Source: Arsukibacterium tuosuense
GTDB lineage: Bacteria > Pseudomonadota > Gammaproteobacteria > Steroidobacterales > GCA-2729495
DNA: 64,000 bases
Assembly (NCBI GenBank): GCA_945872065.1
Contig: CAMBYH010000007.1
Span: 1 to 64,000 of the forward strand
Direction: 5' to 3'
A model generated the notes under the pieces. The model worked only from the letters and a program-made list of their open reading frames with translations. It was not told the origin of the DNA and ran no database searches. Numbering within the stretch: position 1 is the first letter of the stretch; every line of letters begins with the position of its first letter. Made by a program: the position numbers and the translations under genes. This document shows positions 7,054 through 16,011 of the stretch, piece after piece.

Positions 7054-8462
7054 CAGGCTGCGGACTTCTTGTTGAGGTAATCAGCGAGCTGGACCTTGCC
7101 AGCCCCGGGGATGACAGGCCGGAGCAGCTTGTCCCGGTCTTCCATATCCATCGTGGCGTCCACGCCGACCCGCATGGAGCCCCGACCCTCCTTGGCGCAC
7201 CGCTCAAGCTCCCAGCTCTCCACGTTCGGGATGACCCGGAACTTGCTTGCCTCGCCGATCCGGGTCCAGATGGCCCACTCGACGTCTTCGAGGTCATGAA
7301 CGTTCACGTCGTCGTCGACCACGACGATGCGCTTGGTAATGTGGCTCACGGGGAAGAAGCCGCCGGCCATCTTGAAGGCCGCATCGATCATCTCCATGGG
7401 CTCAGCGTCACTCTTCTTCGCGATGGAAAAGACAATATGTGCCATGGAGCCAAACTTAGGGTCCAGGTACACGTTGATGTCCCGGATCTGGGGCAACTGC
7501 CTGCGCAGCGCGCCAGCCAGGCCCCGCTGTATCGAGAAGATCGCCATCGAGCCCAGCGTGTTGTGCTCGGGGTTCTTCCCCGCCAGGATCGAGTAGAACA
7601 TGGCGTCCTTGCGGTGCGTGATGGCGGTGATCTCGGTGACGGGCGCGGTCTCCGGGCCATACTGCCCGGCAAATTCGCCGAGGGTGTTGACGATTTTCCT
7701 GGAGAAGTCCACGCGACCCTCGATGATTATCTCTGCGTTCGCGGGGACCAGCAGGTCGCTGGTCTCGCATTTCACGAGATCAATGGCCTTGCCCTGGAGG
7801 GCGCCGGCGACGTCCAGTTCCGACTGGTCGGCCGGCAGCTTGCAGGCCGCCGCCATCTGGAGAGCAGGCTCCACACCGATGGCCAGGGCAATGGGCATGG
7901 AAGTGCCGTTGTTCTCGGCATGCTGATAGAAGGTCCGGAGGTCGGACAGGGAGCTGGCGTTCACGGCGACGATGTTCTTGCCCAGAATCAGGGTGCGATA
8001 GACGCCGACATTCAGGTGTCCGGTGTGGGGGTTGCGCGAAAACCCGCAGGCCGCCGTGATGAAGGCGCCGCTGTCCAGTTCGAAGACCGTGGGCACGGGA
8101 ATATCCGCCAGGTTTATCTCGCTGCCCGTGCAGACGACGTCCTTGACCGGGCCGGTGGTCACTACCCTGGGGGCAATGCGGCTGGCCTTGGCTTTTTCGA
8201 AACGGGCGTCCATGTCCTTGGCTGTAAAGGGGTCGCCCGGCCGGATACCGAGAGCCCAGCCGTAGCACTCGATGCGGTTGAGCACGCCGCCGATCACCGG
8301 AAACTTCGCGCCATTCACGTTCTCGAAGATGAAGGCCTTGCGCTGCTTCTCGATCTGCTCCATGACGGCCGGCATCTCGAACTTGGGCTCGACAGCGCGG
8401 CTGATGCGATACAGCTCGCCGCGCTCTTCAAGAATCTTTACCAGGCCTCTGAAATCCAGCAC
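7053..8462 (-). CDS. UbiD-family prenyl-FMN-dependent (de)carboxylase
   Basis: A 469-residue UbiD-fold protein. Members reversibly decarboxylate aromatic or alpha,beta-unsaturated acids using prenylated FMN. Family features include NVGVYRTLILGKN in the cofactor/phosphate region, ITHRKDAMFY, and the acidic residue in GEFAGQYG that corresponds to the conserved catalytic Glu region. I choose the GTG at 8462 because AGGAG lies eight to nine bases upstream and homology begins with LDFRGLVKIL; an upstream ATG at 8528 would add 22 residues of non-conserved sequence. It heads a unit with the nitrilase-fold and MFS genes. No ubiX is adjacent. The substrate is unknown; aromatic acid decarboxylation is an inference. 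Confidence 0.85.
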   Translation of the reverse strand: MLDFRGLVKILEERGELYRISRAVEPKFEMPAVMEQIEKQRKAFIFENVNGAKFPVIGGVLNRIECYGWALGIRPGDPFTAKDMDARFEKAKASRIAPRVVTTGPVKDVVCTGSEINLADIPVPTVFELDSGAFITAACGFSRNPHTGHLNVGVYRTLILGKNIVAVNASSLSDLRTFYQHAENNGTSMPIALAIGVEPALQMAAACKLPADQSELDVAGALQGKAIDLVKCETSDLLVPANAEIIIEGRVDFSRKIVNTLGEFAGQYGPETAPVTEITAITHRKDAMFYSILAGKNPEHNTLGSMAIFSIQRGLAGALRRQLPQIRDINVYLDPKFGSMAHIVFSIAKKSDAEPMEMIDAAFKMAGGFFPVSHITKRIVVVDDDVNVHDLEDVEWAIWTRIGEASKFRVIPNVESWELERCAKEGRGSMRVGVDATMDMEDRDKLLRPVIPGAGKVQLADYLNKKSAA

Positions 8463-8611
8463 GTGGGCGGTCTCCTGCGAATGCGGTGTCGGCTTGCATT
8501 GTAAGGGGCCGGGGTGGCATGCCGTCACTCCTTACGGCCCGGTGTCCGCAGGTCGGGGTCCGCCCCCGCCGGGAGCTTTGACCCCGGTGGCCCGCGGGCT
8601 GGCTGCCTGCG

Positions 8612-9478
8612 CTAAAGGCTCTGGATTCGCGCAGCCCAGAATGCCCGTATCAGGGGACTGCGGAGCTTCTTCTCCAGGGTGAAAAGGCCCACCTCGTAGG
8701 GCGCCAGGGCCGGTCGCACCTGCAGCTGGCGAACCTTGCCCGCCAGCGGGCTGGCCTCCAGGACGATCTCCGGCACGACGCCGACACCGAACCCCAGGCT
8801 GACCATGCTGACGATGGCCTCATTGCCTGCCACCTGGGCATAGATCCGGGGTTGCACGCCAAGTTCCCGGAACCAGTGGTCGGTGCGTTGTCGGGCCAGG
8901 CCACTCTCCGGCAGGATCATCGGCGTAGTTGCCCATTCCCGGGGGCTGGCCCGCGGTTTCCCGGCCTCCGCGATAAACACGAGTCGTGAGCGGGTGATGG
9001 GCTTGAAAGCAAGCCCTGCGGGCAGCACGTCGGGTCGCGCACCGATGGCGATATCCTCGCTGCCCGCCATGACCCGGGCGATAGCATGCTCCGGATCGCC
9101 GGTGTGCAGTTTCAGTTCGATGCGGGGATGGTCGCGCCGCAGTTTGCCCAGAAGTTCGAAGAGGAAGCTGTAGCTCGCCGTCACCGAGCAGTAGAGGCTG
9201 ACCTCACCCTGCAGGTCGCCCGACTGCTCCTGGACCGTGTGCCTGACCACGTCCCAGCCGGTCAGCACGTCCCGGGCCCAGGCCAGGAAGGTTTCTCCCT
9301 GCCGGGTCAGAGTGACGGAGCGGTTGTCCCGGTCGAAGAGCACGGCCCCGACGTCGTTCTCCAGCTGCCGGATGCTGCGGCTCAGGGCTGACGGGCTGAT
9401 GTTACCAGCCGCGCTGGCCCGGCCAAAGTGGAGGCCTTCGGCCAGGTGCACAAACTGGCGCAGTTGCCGCATGTCCAT
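8612..9478 (-). CDS. ilvY: LysR-type activator of ilvC
   Basis: A 288-residue LysR-family regulator: winged helix-turn-helix at about 1-60 (QFVHLAEGLHFGRAS, then SPSALSRSIRQLE) and a two-lobed effector domain. It matches E. coli IlvY along its length, including CSVTASYS, the GNEAIVSMVSLGFGVGVVPE block and FWAARI near the end. IlvY binds acetolactate or acetohydroxybutyrate and switches on ilvC. The gene is divergent from ilvC with 103 bases between, the classic IlvY arrangement, which confirms the assignment. Confidence 0.93.
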   Translation of the reverse strand: MDMRQLRQFVHLAEGLHFGRASAAGNISPSALSRSIRQLENDVGAVLFDRDNRSVTLTRQGETFLAWARDVLTGWDVVRHTVQEQSGDLQGEVSLYCSVTASYSFLFELLGKLRRDHPRIELKLHTGDPEHAIARVMAGSEDIAIGARPDVLPAGLAFKPITRSRLVFIAEAGKPRASPREWATTPMILPESGLARQRTDHWFRELGVQPRIYAQVAGNEAIVSMVSLGFGVGVVPEIVLEASPLAGKVRQLQVRPALAPYEVGLFTLEKKLRSPLIRAFWAARIQSL

Positions 9479-9487
9479 GAGGGAAGT

Positions 9488-10598
<1,111 letters not shown>

Positions 10599-10632
10599 GG
10601 GCCTGGGTTCTGCGTGTGCTGTAATCGGCGTC

Positions 10633-12876
10633 ATGCGGCCAGCAGCCAGAAAATCGTCGGGCCGGAGTTGGCAGCGGTGGGCCGTACGCCTGATCCTCAG
10701 CGCCCTGCCGCTGGCCGTGTTCATTCCCCACGCACTGGGCACGCGCCCGCTCGAGCCGCTCAGCCGGATCGAGAGCTATCTGTATGACTGGCGGGTGCGG
10801 GCCACGCTGACGCGGGCGGTCGATCCCCGCATCGTCATCGTGGACATCGACGAGACGAGCCTGGGCCGGGTGGGGCAGTGGCCCTGGCCCCGGGGTCAGG
10901 TGGCCACGCTGGTGGATCGGCTCTTCGACGACTACGGTGTCCGGGTCCTGGGTTTCGATGTGGTTTTCCCGGAGCCCGGGGGCGCCGAGGTCGCCGGGGT
11001 TTTCGAGGACTTGCGCCAGTCGCCGCTGGGGGCTGTTCCGGCCATCGTCCGGGAACTCACGGCCGCCGCCGACCGGCTGGACTGGGATAAGGCGTTCGCC
11101 GAGAGTCTCATCGCCCGGGACGTGGCCCTTGGCTTTGTCTTCAAGCAGCGGGTATCCCGGGACCAGCCCGCGGTGATCGGTGTTCTGCCCCCACACTTTG
11201 CCGCCGCAGATCCCCGCGTCCTGGCAGTGGACTGGGCGCGGCCTGCCGGTTACACGGGAAACCTGCCCGGGTTGCAGCAGTCGGCGGTTGCCGGCGGTTT
11301 CTTCGACACCGCCCTGGTGGACGCGGACGGCATCGTGCGGCGCAGCCCGCTGTTCCAGAGCTATCAGGGGAAGCTCTACCCGTCCCTGGCCGTCGCGGTG
11401 GCGCGGCTCGCTCGGCCGGACTCCCCCGTGCGCTTCATCTTTGCTGCCGAGAGCCCGGAGCTGCTGACCCACGTGGAACTCGGCACGAGCCGGGCCCCCG
11501 TCGACCGGAACGGCGCCGTGCTGATTCCGTTCCGCGGCCCCGTCGGCAGTTTCCCCTACGTGTCCGCGGTGGACGTACTGGATGGCACCGCACCGGCCGA
11601 TATTCTCTCGGGGGCCATCGTGCTGATCGGCACCAGTGCACCCGGCTTGCTCGACATCCGGCCGACGCCGGTGGGTCAGGAATACATCGGCGTAGAGACC
11701 CATGCCAATGTGATCGCCGGCCTGCTGGATGGGTCGTTTCCCTACCGGCCCGACAACGCGGCCCTCCTGGAGGTGGCCGGACTCCTGATCCTGGCGGTCC
11801 TGACCGCGCTGGTGGTACCCGTTCTCTCACCACCGGCAGGACTCGCCCTGGCGCTGACCCTGGCTGGACTCGCCATCGGTGCGGGCTTTCTGGCCTGGGT
11901 CCGGGCCGGCAGCGTGATTCCCGTGGGTGGCCTCGCGTTCTACACGGTGGTGGCGGCACTGCTCCAGCTGACCTACGGCTACTTTGCCGAGACCCGGCGC
12001 AAGCGCCGTTTGTCCCGGTTGTTCAGTCAGTACGTTCCGCCGGAAGTCGTCAGTGATCTGGATGCCAGCGAGGCGGAGGTGTCGCTGGAGGGCGAGACGC
12101 GGCAGATGTCAGTGCTGTTCTCCGATGTGCGAGGCTTCACCACCATTGCCGAAGGCCTGACGGCGCGAGAACTCACGCAGCTGATGAACGAGTTCCTCAC
12201 GCCGATCACCGCCGTGATCCAGGAGCACGGGGGCACCATCGACAAGTACATGGGCGATGCGGTGATGGCCTTCTGGGGCGCGCCGCTCAGCGACCCCGGG
12301 CACGCGCGCCACGCGGTGGAGTCCGCCCGGGCCATGGTGCTGGCCATGCGCGCCCTGCATCCCCAGTTCCGCGCCCGGGGCTGGCCGGAGCTGAACATCG
12401 GCGTGGGTATTTCTAGCGGCGCTATGAACGTGGGCAACATGGGCTCCCGCTTTCGCATGGCCTATACGGTGCTTGGCGACACGGTCAATCTCGGTTCGCG
12501 GCTGGAGGGTCTGACCAAGCAGTATGGCGTGGACATCATTGTCAGCGCCGCCACCGCTGCGGCGGTGCCCGACCACTTGTTCCGGGAGCTGGATCTGGTG
12601 CGGGTCAAGGGCAAGCAGGCACCGGTTGCCATTTACGAACCCCTGGGCCCCCTCGCGGAGGTTCCGGACGAGGGGCAGGCTGAGGTGGCTGCCTTCTCGG
12701 CCGTGCTCGCGCTGTACCGGGGGCAGCAGTGGGCCGCGGCCCGGGTGGCCCTCGAACGCCTCCAGGCTGCCCGGCCGCTGGCACTGTATGCCCTCTATCT
12801 GGAGCGTATCGCCCACTTCGTCGCGGCTCCGCCGCCACCGGACTGGGATGGGGTCTATGTCTTCCTGACCAAGTAG
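10633..12876 (+). CDS. CHASE2-domain class III adenylate/guanylate cyclase
   Basis: A 747-residue membrane signalling enzyme. One N-terminal membrane segment (about 20-37) precedes a periplasmic CHASE2 sensor (about 40-350, with IVIVDIDETSLGRVGQWPW and VLGFDVVFPEPG), then three membrane segments (about 372-445) and a cytoplasmic class III cyclase (about 490-680). The metal Asp residues lie in LFSDVRGFT and YMGDAVMAFWGAP, and the transition-state block is LGDTVNLGSRLEGL, so it should be active; cAMP is more likely than cGMP from the K/D pattern but this is not certain. It is first in a long co-directional run. Two cyclic-nucleotide-binding domains are encoded three genes downstream, an obvious candidate target. 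There are 97 bases before the next gene. Confidence 0.9.
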   Translation: MRPAARKSSGRSWQRWAVRLILSALPLAVFIPHALGTRPLEPLSRIESYLYDWRVRATLTRAVDPRIVIVDIDETSLGRVGQWPWPRGQVATLVDRLFDDYGVRVLGFDVVFPEPGGAEVAGVFEDLRQSPLGAVPAIVRELTAAADRLDWDKAFAESLIARDVALGFVFKQRVSRDQPAVIGVLPPHFAAADPRVLAVDWARPAGYTGNLPGLQQSAVAGGFFDTALVDADGIVRRSPLFQSYQGKLYPSLAVAVARLARPDSPVRFIFAAESPELLTHVELGTSRAPVDRNGAVLIPFRGPVGSFPYVSAVDVLDGTAPADILSGAIVLIGTSAPGLLDIRPTPVGQEYIGVETHANVIAGLLDGSFPYRPDNAALLEVAGLLILAVLTALVVPVLSPPAGLALALTLAGLAIGAGFLAWVRAGSVIPVGGLAFYTVVAALLQLTYGYFAETRRKRRLSRLFSQYVPPEVVSDLDASEAEVSLEGETRQMSVLFSDVRGFTTIAEGLTARELTQLMNEFLTPITAVIQEHGGTIDKYMGDAVMAFWGAPLSDPGHARHAVESARAMVLAMRALHPQFRARGWPELNIGVGISSGAMNVGNMGSRFRMAYTVLGDTVNLGSRLEGLTKQYGVDIIVSAATAAAVPDHLFRELDLVRVKGKQAPVAIYEPLGPLAEVPDEGQAEVAAFSAVLALYRGQQWAAARVALERLQAARPLALYALYLERIAHFVAAPPPPDWDGVYVFLTK

Positions 12877-12973
12877 ATTGAGAAGCAGGTCTCGGCTCCC
12901 CCGGCCCAAGCCGGGCACTCTTCTGGATTAACATAGTCTGGGCTGGCCAGCAGGCCTGCCGCTGGGGGGCGCA

Positions 12974-14359
12974 ATGAAACGACGGGCAAGGGGCGATTCC
13001 CGACTGGAATTCGCGGGCCGATTTACGCGGGCACTTTCGGGCGTCTTGTGCGCACTCTGCCTGGGGCTTTCCGGGCCACCCGCCCGGTCCGCCGGGACTG
13101 ACTTCGGTGGAGTGCTGAAGCAGGCCCAGGTCCTGCTTGCAGCGGGGCAGGCACGGGAAGCCTGGGAGTTGCTGGCGCCCCTGGAGCTGGACGCGGCAGG
13201 CAGCCCTGACTTCGACTACCTCTACGGTCTTGCCGCTCTCGATAGCGGTCGGCAGGCAGACGCGATTCCCGCCCTGGAGCGGGTGCTGGCCCGGGAACCC
13301 GACTTTGCGGGCGCCCGGATGGAGCTGGCGCGGGCCCGCTTCGAGCTGGGCGACTACCGGTTGGCCAGGGTGCAATTCGATTACCTGCTGACCCAGTCGC
13401 CGCCACCGGCCACCCGGGCAGTCATCGACCGTTACCTGCTGGCGATGGATCAGGGCCTGGTGCCGACGGGTAGCGGCCGCAGCCGCTTCCTGCCCTACGT
13501 CGAGATCGGCTCGGGCTGGGACAGCAACGCGAACGCCTCGACCGACAGCACTACCTTTGGCCCCGTCGATCTCGACTCGAACAACGTGGAGACGGACTCG
13601 ACCTTCGTGGAACTGGCCGGTGGCTTCCAGCACGCTCTGGCCACCGGGCCGGATGGCGTGGTGATCTCCGCCGGCCGGGCGAGCTACCGGTTGAATCCGG
13701 ATGCCCGTTTCGTCGATCAGGCCCTGGTCTCGCTGGGCACGGCGGGCCAGAAGAGCTGGGGCGCTACCCGTGCGACCCTCGGGGCAAGCGGGTACTACAG
13801 CTGGCTCGACGGCAGCCCCCAGGCCTTGAGCGCCGGACTGGACCTGGGCCTCGCCCGCCAGCTGGGCCCGAACTGGGAGCTGGCATCCGTGGCGCGGGTC
13901 GGCAGCCTCCGTTACCAGCAGGACGATCTCGAGATTCTTGACGTCGACCGCTACCTGGGCACTCTGTCGGTGGTCCGCGCAGGCCTCGGCACCGCTGGTG
14001 GCCGGATGGGAGTGTCGGCCCTGTTCGGTGCCGACTCCGCGACGGAGAACGACTCGCCCTACGGCAACAACCGCCTCGGCGGCCGGTTCTTCACCGGCTG
14101 GCCGCTGGGCGCCCGGGGCAACCTGTTCTTCGATGCGGGCTACCTCGTCACCGACTACGACAGTCCGCCGGATTTCTTTGGCGAAGACCGGGAAGACCGG
14201 CAGTGGACGGCGGCTCTGAGCACGGAGTACCGGGACTGGCCGGCCCGGGGCTACAGCCTGGTGCCAACCCTGCGGTTTACCAACACCGACTCCACGGTGT
14301 CCCTGTACGAATACGACCGCCTTGAACTCGGCGTGTACCTGCGCCGGTCGAAGCGCTGA
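12974..14359 (+). CDS. TPR plus outer-membrane beta-barrel protein (Slam/DUF560-like)
   Basis: A 461-residue exported protein: a signal peptide after a long basic start (cleavage near residue 39), TPR-like helical repeats at about 43-165 (AREAWELLAPLE, ALERVLAREPDFAGARMELARA), then a beta-barrel from about 175 with PYVEIGSGWDSNANAST and alternating strands to the C-terminus (YEYDRLELGVYLRR). TPR followed by a DUF560-type barrel is the layout of Slam proteins, which move surface lipoproteins or secreted TbpB-like proteins across the outer membrane. The next gene encodes a protein with a TbpB-like C-terminal region, supporting that idea. It is not a close match that I can name; the Slam assignment is inference from architecture. 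Confidence 0.7.
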   Translation: MKRRARGDSRLEFAGRFTRALSGVLCALCLGLSGPPARSAGTDFGGVLKQAQVLLAAGQAREAWELLAPLELDAAGSPDFDYLYGLAALDSGRQADAIPALERVLAREPDFAGARMELARARFELGDYRLARVQFDYLLTQSPPPATRAVIDRYLLAMDQGLVPTGSGRSRFLPYVEIGSGWDSNANASTDSTTFGPVDLDSNNVETDSTFVELAGGFQHALATGPDGVVISAGRASYRLNPDARFVDQALVSLGTAGQKSWGATRATLGASGYYSWLDGSPQALSAGLDLGLARQLGPNWELASVARVGSLRYQQDDLEILDVDRYLGTLSVVRAGLGTAGGRMGVSALFGADSATENDSPYGNNRLGGRFFTGWPLGARGNLFFDAGYLVTDYDSPPDFFGEDREDRQWTAALSTEYRDWPARGYSLVPTLRFTNTDSTVSLYEYDRLELGVYLRRSKR

Positions 14360-14373
14360 AGGAGGCTCTGGTC

Positions 14374-16011
14374 ATGAAATTCCTCGCTGTCATCCTGTTG
14401 TCCCTCGCTACATTCAGCACAGCCTTCGCCTCGGCGGGCAAGGTGCTGTTCGTTTCGGGGCCCGTGAGCATCGAACGCACGACGGTAGCTGTTGCCCGGG
14501 CGGGCGATGCGGTCGAGCAGGGCGATGTCATCGCCACGGGAGATAACGCCCGGGCGCAACTGCTGATGAATGACGGCGCCCGCATCGCTCTGCGCAGCGG
14601 TTCGCGCTTTCGCATTGACGAGTTTTCCCTGCCAGCTGCTGTCAGTGCCCCCGTCCAGGCCACCACAGCCAATGCCGCCGGGAGGGCGGTGTCGAGCCTG
14701 CTGAAGGGTGGCTTTCGCACCACCTCGGGGGTCATTGGCAAGAACGACCCTGCCGCTTACGCGGTGCGGACCCCGGTGGGGACCCTGGGCATCCGTGGCA
14801 CGCGCTACGTGGCGGTCTGGTGTGCCGGTGACTGCCGCGATGTTCCGGGGCAGAAGCCCGGGGACGTGATTCGGGACGGGCTCTATCTGGGCGTGGAGGA
14901 GGGCGTGGTGGTATTCCAGTACGGAGCGCGTGAGTTCCGTCTGACCGCCGGCCAGAACCTGTTTGTCCCCGCTGACGGTGGCGAACCGGAGTCCCTGGAC
15001 CTGCCACCGGCGTGGTTTGGCCAGGATGGCGCCGGCAAGTTTGAACTCGCTGGCGGCGCCGTCACCGGCAAGGCCAACAACGTCCGGCTGCCGGGCGTGA
15101 ATGAGCGCCGCGGCCCGGCGAGTCAGAATACTTCTGGCCAGGACGGGGAACCGGCAACCGGTGAAGCGGGCGTTGACCAGCCCATCCTGGGTACCTTCGA
15201 CGGGGAGACCATCGACCTGACACCCGGCAGCGTCCGGCCCAACCAGCCCCAGACCGCGGAGCGTCGTGATCAGGCCTGGTCGGTGGCGAATCTCGCGCTG
15301 GCACCGGCGGGCGTCGCCTCCGGCGAAGTGCTGCTCCCCGGCGCATACACGGTAGACGCGGTTGGGAACCTCGTGGGTTTCGACGGCGTGTATCCCACGG
15401 GTTCGATACCCCTGACAGTCGCCTATGCCATCGGGACTGCCACCGGCCTGGAAAGCGCAGGCAATCCTGTGGCGCTACTCCGCTGGGGCCGCTGGTCTGG
15501 CGGGGACATGAGCGTCGCAGTGAACGGGACTCCCGGGGCCACCAGCCTCGCCCAGCAGAGCCTCCACTGGATACTCAGCGGCAACGCGGCCGTGGCGCCG
15601 GTGCTGCCCATTACCGGCAGCGTGACCTATACGCTGGTGGGCGCTACCAGCCCGACGGACGGTGTCGGTAATGTTGGTACGCTGGGCAGCGCCAGCCTGA
15701 CCGCAGATTTCACCAATAACCTGATAGCCACCACTCTTGATGTCAGCATGGCCGGCAACAACTGGATCGCCTCGGGCCTCGGTCCGATTGGCGCCCAAGC
15801 GGGCCTTCCTGCACACCAGTTCGAGGGTGTCTATAACAGCGTGCAGATCAATCCCATCCAGGGCACTGGCACCGGCACGTTCAGCGGCTTCTTCAGTGGC
15901 CCGGCGTCCGGCCCGGGCGGTGCGCCCGCGGGGGCCGGGCTGTCCTTCAACCTCAACGACGATCTGGGACTGATCCAGGTCAACGGCGTGGCGGCATTCG
16001 TCGCCCCATGA
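14374..16011 (+). CDS. FecR-domain secreted protein with TbpB-like C-terminal region
   Basis: A 545-residue protein with a cleavable signal peptide (about 1-20, no lipobox Cys), a FecR domain (about 35-200: GDAVEQGDVIATG, GARIALRSGSRFRID, TPVGTLGIRGTRYVA), a linker, and a C-terminal part (about 320-545) of Gly-rich strands (SVTYTLVGATSPTDGVGNVG, GTFSGFFSGP, VNGVAAF) resembling the eight-stranded barrel of transferrin-binding-protein-B type handles. FecR domains outside sigma-factor systems are common in such surface proteins. AGGAGG precedes the ATG. Fourteen bases separate it from the TPR barrel gene, and its stop overlaps the next start as ATGA. I propose it is the cargo of the TPR barrel protein. 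Confidence 0.75.
   Translation: MKFLAVILLSLATFSTAFASAGKVLFVSGPVSIERTTVAVARAGDAVEQGDVIATGDNARAQLLMNDGARIALRSGSRFRIDEFSLPAAVSAPVQATTANAAGRAVSSLLKGGFRTTSGVIGKNDPAAYAVRTPVGTLGIRGTRYVAVWCAGDCRDVPGQKPGDVIRDGLYLGVEEGVVVFQYGAREFRLTAGQNLFVPADGGEPESLDLPPAWFGQDGAGKFELAGGAVTGKANNVRLPGVNERRGPASQNTSGQDGEPATGEAGVDQPILGTFDGETIDLTPGSVRPNQPQTAERRDQAWSVANLALAPAGVASGEVLLPGAYTVDAVGNLVGFDGVYPTGSIPLTVAYAIGTATGLESAGNPVALLRWGRWSGGDMSVAVNGTPGATSLAQQSLHWILSGNAAVAPVLPITGSVTYTLVGATSPTDGVGNVGTLGSASLTADFTNNLIATTLDVSMAGNNWIASGLGPIGAQAGLPAHQFEGVYNSVQINPIQGTGTGTFSGFFSGPASGPGGAPAGAGLSFNLNDDLGLIQVNGVAAFVAP

Noticed and set aside
12877-12973. Possible promoter before the TPR-barrel gene
   Set aside because: The 97-base gap has an AT-richer patch (GGATTAACATAGTCT), but no -35/-10 pair with normal spacing, so whether the run starts here or at 10633 is left open.
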